From the NCBI GenBank assembly GCA_036825755.1, contig DAISXR010000042.1, positions 1 through 29,462 of the forward strand: DNA of 29,462 nt, given 5' to 3'. The first letter of the stretch is position 1, and each line of letters begins with the position of its first letter. Positions 29,010 to 29,462 of this stretch are shown here, one piece after another. Source of the DNA: JAJFTV01 sp036825755. Its GTDB lineage: Bacteria; Chloroflexota; Anaerolineae; Anaerolineales; Anaerolineaceae. The notes beneath the pieces are model-generated. The model was not told the origin of the DNA. It saw only the letters and a list, made by a program, of their open reading frames with translations, and searched no databases. Position numbers and translations under genes: made by a program.

Positions 29010-29034
29010 GGTTCTTTCCTCATTTTATGGCTAA

Positions 29035-29058
29035 AACGCCGCCTTTCAAAGCGGCGTT
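29035..29058 (-). terminator. Hairpin between tRNA-Trp and secE
   Basis: AACGCCGC (29051-29058 on the minus strand) pairs with GCGGCGTT (29035-29042) and is followed by TT. The short T-run makes it a weak or partial terminator; it could trim the tRNA transcript and tune secE-nusG expression. Confidence 0.5.
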
Positions 29059-29071
29059 GCCGATCATCAGG

Positions 29072-29144
29072 CAGGCGAGGCAGGAGTTGAACCCGCAACC
29101 TACGGTTTTGGAGACCGTTGCTCTGCCAATTGAGCTACTCGCCT
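29072..29144 (-). tRNA. tRNA-Trp (CCA)
   Basis: The minus strand folds into a full cloverleaf: acceptor AGGCGAG/CTCGCCT (7 bp), D arm AGCTCAATTGGCAGAGC, anticodon arm CGGTCTCCAAAACCG with anticodon CCA at 29109-29111 (position 34 by count), and T arm GCGGGTTCAACTCCTGC. The discriminator base is G at 29072 and the 3' CCA is not encoded. It lies between rpmG and secE, the usual place for tRNA-Trp in bacteria. Confidence 0.97.
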
Positions 29145-29151
29145 TTGAAAT

Positions 29152-29185
29152 GTTACGGGGTGCCTAAACCATCACACCCCGTAAC
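29152..29185. terminator. 11-bp hairpin between rpmG and tRNA-Trp
   Basis: GTTACGGGGTG (29152-29162) and CACCCCGTAAC (29175-29185) are exact complements around a 12-base loop. No T-run follows on the minus strand, so processing or mRNA protection is as likely as termination. Confidence 0.5.
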
Positions 29186-29196
29186 CGGCCATTTCG

Positions 29197-29367
29197 TTAT
29201 TTGGTCTCGCGGTGCAGAGTATGCTTCTTGCACCGGCAGCAGTACTTTTGCAATTCAATGCGGCCAGGATCGTTGCGGCGATTCTTTTCGGTCGTGTAAT
29301 TGCGTTCTTTGCACTCGCTGCATGCGAGTGTGATCACTGGTCGAATGTCTTTCTTTTTTGAAGCCAT
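29197..29367 (-). CDS. rpmG: 50S ribosomal protein L33
   Basis: The 56-residue protein (MASKKKDIRPVITLACSECK...) has the zinc-binding CxxC pairs (Cys16/Cys19 and, near the end, a CCRCKKH motif), so it is the C+ form of L33. The C-terminus KKHTLHRETK is typical. AAGG lies eight bases before the ATG. It falls between tuf and tRNA-Trp, the standard order tuf-rpmG-trnW-secE-nusG. The gene is short but the match is clear. Confidence 0.95.
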   Translation of the reverse strand: MASKKKDIRPVITLACSECKERNYTTEKNRRNDPGRIELQKYCCRCKKHTLHRETK

Positions 29368-29394
29368 TGTTTATGCCTTACCCGTAAAACAGAA

Positions 29395-29462
29395 TTATTT
29401 GACGATCTCTGTAATCACGCCGGCGCCCACAGTCAGGCCGCCCTCGCGGATAGCGAACTGAG
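29395..29462 (-). CDS. tuf: Elongation factor Tu, C-terminal end (partial)
   Basis: The visible last 22 codons end QFAIREGGLTVGAGVITEIVK and stop at TAA 29395-29397. FAIREGG-TVGAGVVT-I is the strictly conserved C-terminal strand of EF-Tu domain 3. A Gln precedes Phe where most EF-Tu have Arg. The rest lies beyond the right edge. EF-Tu brings aminoacyl-tRNA to the ribosome. Only 27 bases separate its stop from the rpmG start. Confidence 0.93.
   Translation of the reverse strand, partial: QFAIREGGLTVGAGVITEIVK

Overview
The window reads as a chromosomal segment of a Chloroflexota bacterium, probably Anaerolineae-like. This is inferred from the overall gene set (a GH116 glycosidase, pairs of small single-TM proteins, a baeRF-type release-factor-like protein, a LexA with a Gram-positive-type SOS box, an N-terminally extended NusG) and not from any marker phylogeny. 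It is a draft scaffold: three runs of exactly 100 N (11454-11553, 15416-15515, 21195-21294) are placeholder gaps, and two of them interrupt genes.

Layout. 1-5.4 kb (minus strand): a proteostasis/stress-like series cbpA-type DnaJ, HtrA protease, baeRF protein, SixA-like phosphatase, thioredoxin and the start of an S9 peptidase. 5.5-9.7 kb: alpha/beta hydrolase, a small unknown protein, alkyltransferase-like DNA repair protein, inorganic pyrophosphatase, poly-gamma-glutamate hydrolase-family protein, and two translationally coupled single-TM paralogues. 9.8-12.1 kb (minus): Asp/Glu racemase overlapping an LCP-family cell-wall ligase gene, and a Trm112-like zinc protein. 12.1-16.0 kb: a GH116 glucosidase gene flanked on both sides by dense clusters of short palindromic repeats. 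16.0-17.7 kb (plus): two tandem NUDIX paralogues and a nitroreductase in one tight unit. 18.0-22.5 kb (minus): a PadR regulator with a FecBCD/BtuFCD-type importer and a DUF364 putative metal-chelating protein. 22.5-24.8 kb: CorA with a long structured leader, then divergently lexA with its own SOS box. 24.8-25.4 kb: gene-free, hairpins and repeats. 25.4-29.46 kb (minus): the translation cluster tuf-rpmG-tRNA-Trp-secE-nusG-rplK-rplA-rplJ-rplL.

Regulation is the richest part of the window. The ribosomal-protein cluster carries two separate copies of an L1-binding-site mimic, one directly in front of rplK and one in front of rplA, both abutting the ribosome-binding site. The rplJ leader holds an intrinsic terminator enclosed by long-range complementary arms, as expected of an L10-type attenuator. 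lexA has GAAC-N4-GTTC inside a well-formed promoter. padR has a 14-bp perfect inverted repeat placed just downstream of its -10 box. Eight putative promoters share an extended -10 of the form TGn-TA(C/T)AAT or TGn-TATACT.

No phage, insertion sequence, CRISPR array or rRNA was seen. I did not find a clear-cut new defence or metabolic system; the best leads are the paired L1 sites, the rplJ attenuator, the composite palindromic repeats around the GH116 gene, the LexA with an Ala-Ser cleavage bond, the PadR/importer/DUF364 module and the DnaJ-HtrA-baeRF-SixA cluster.
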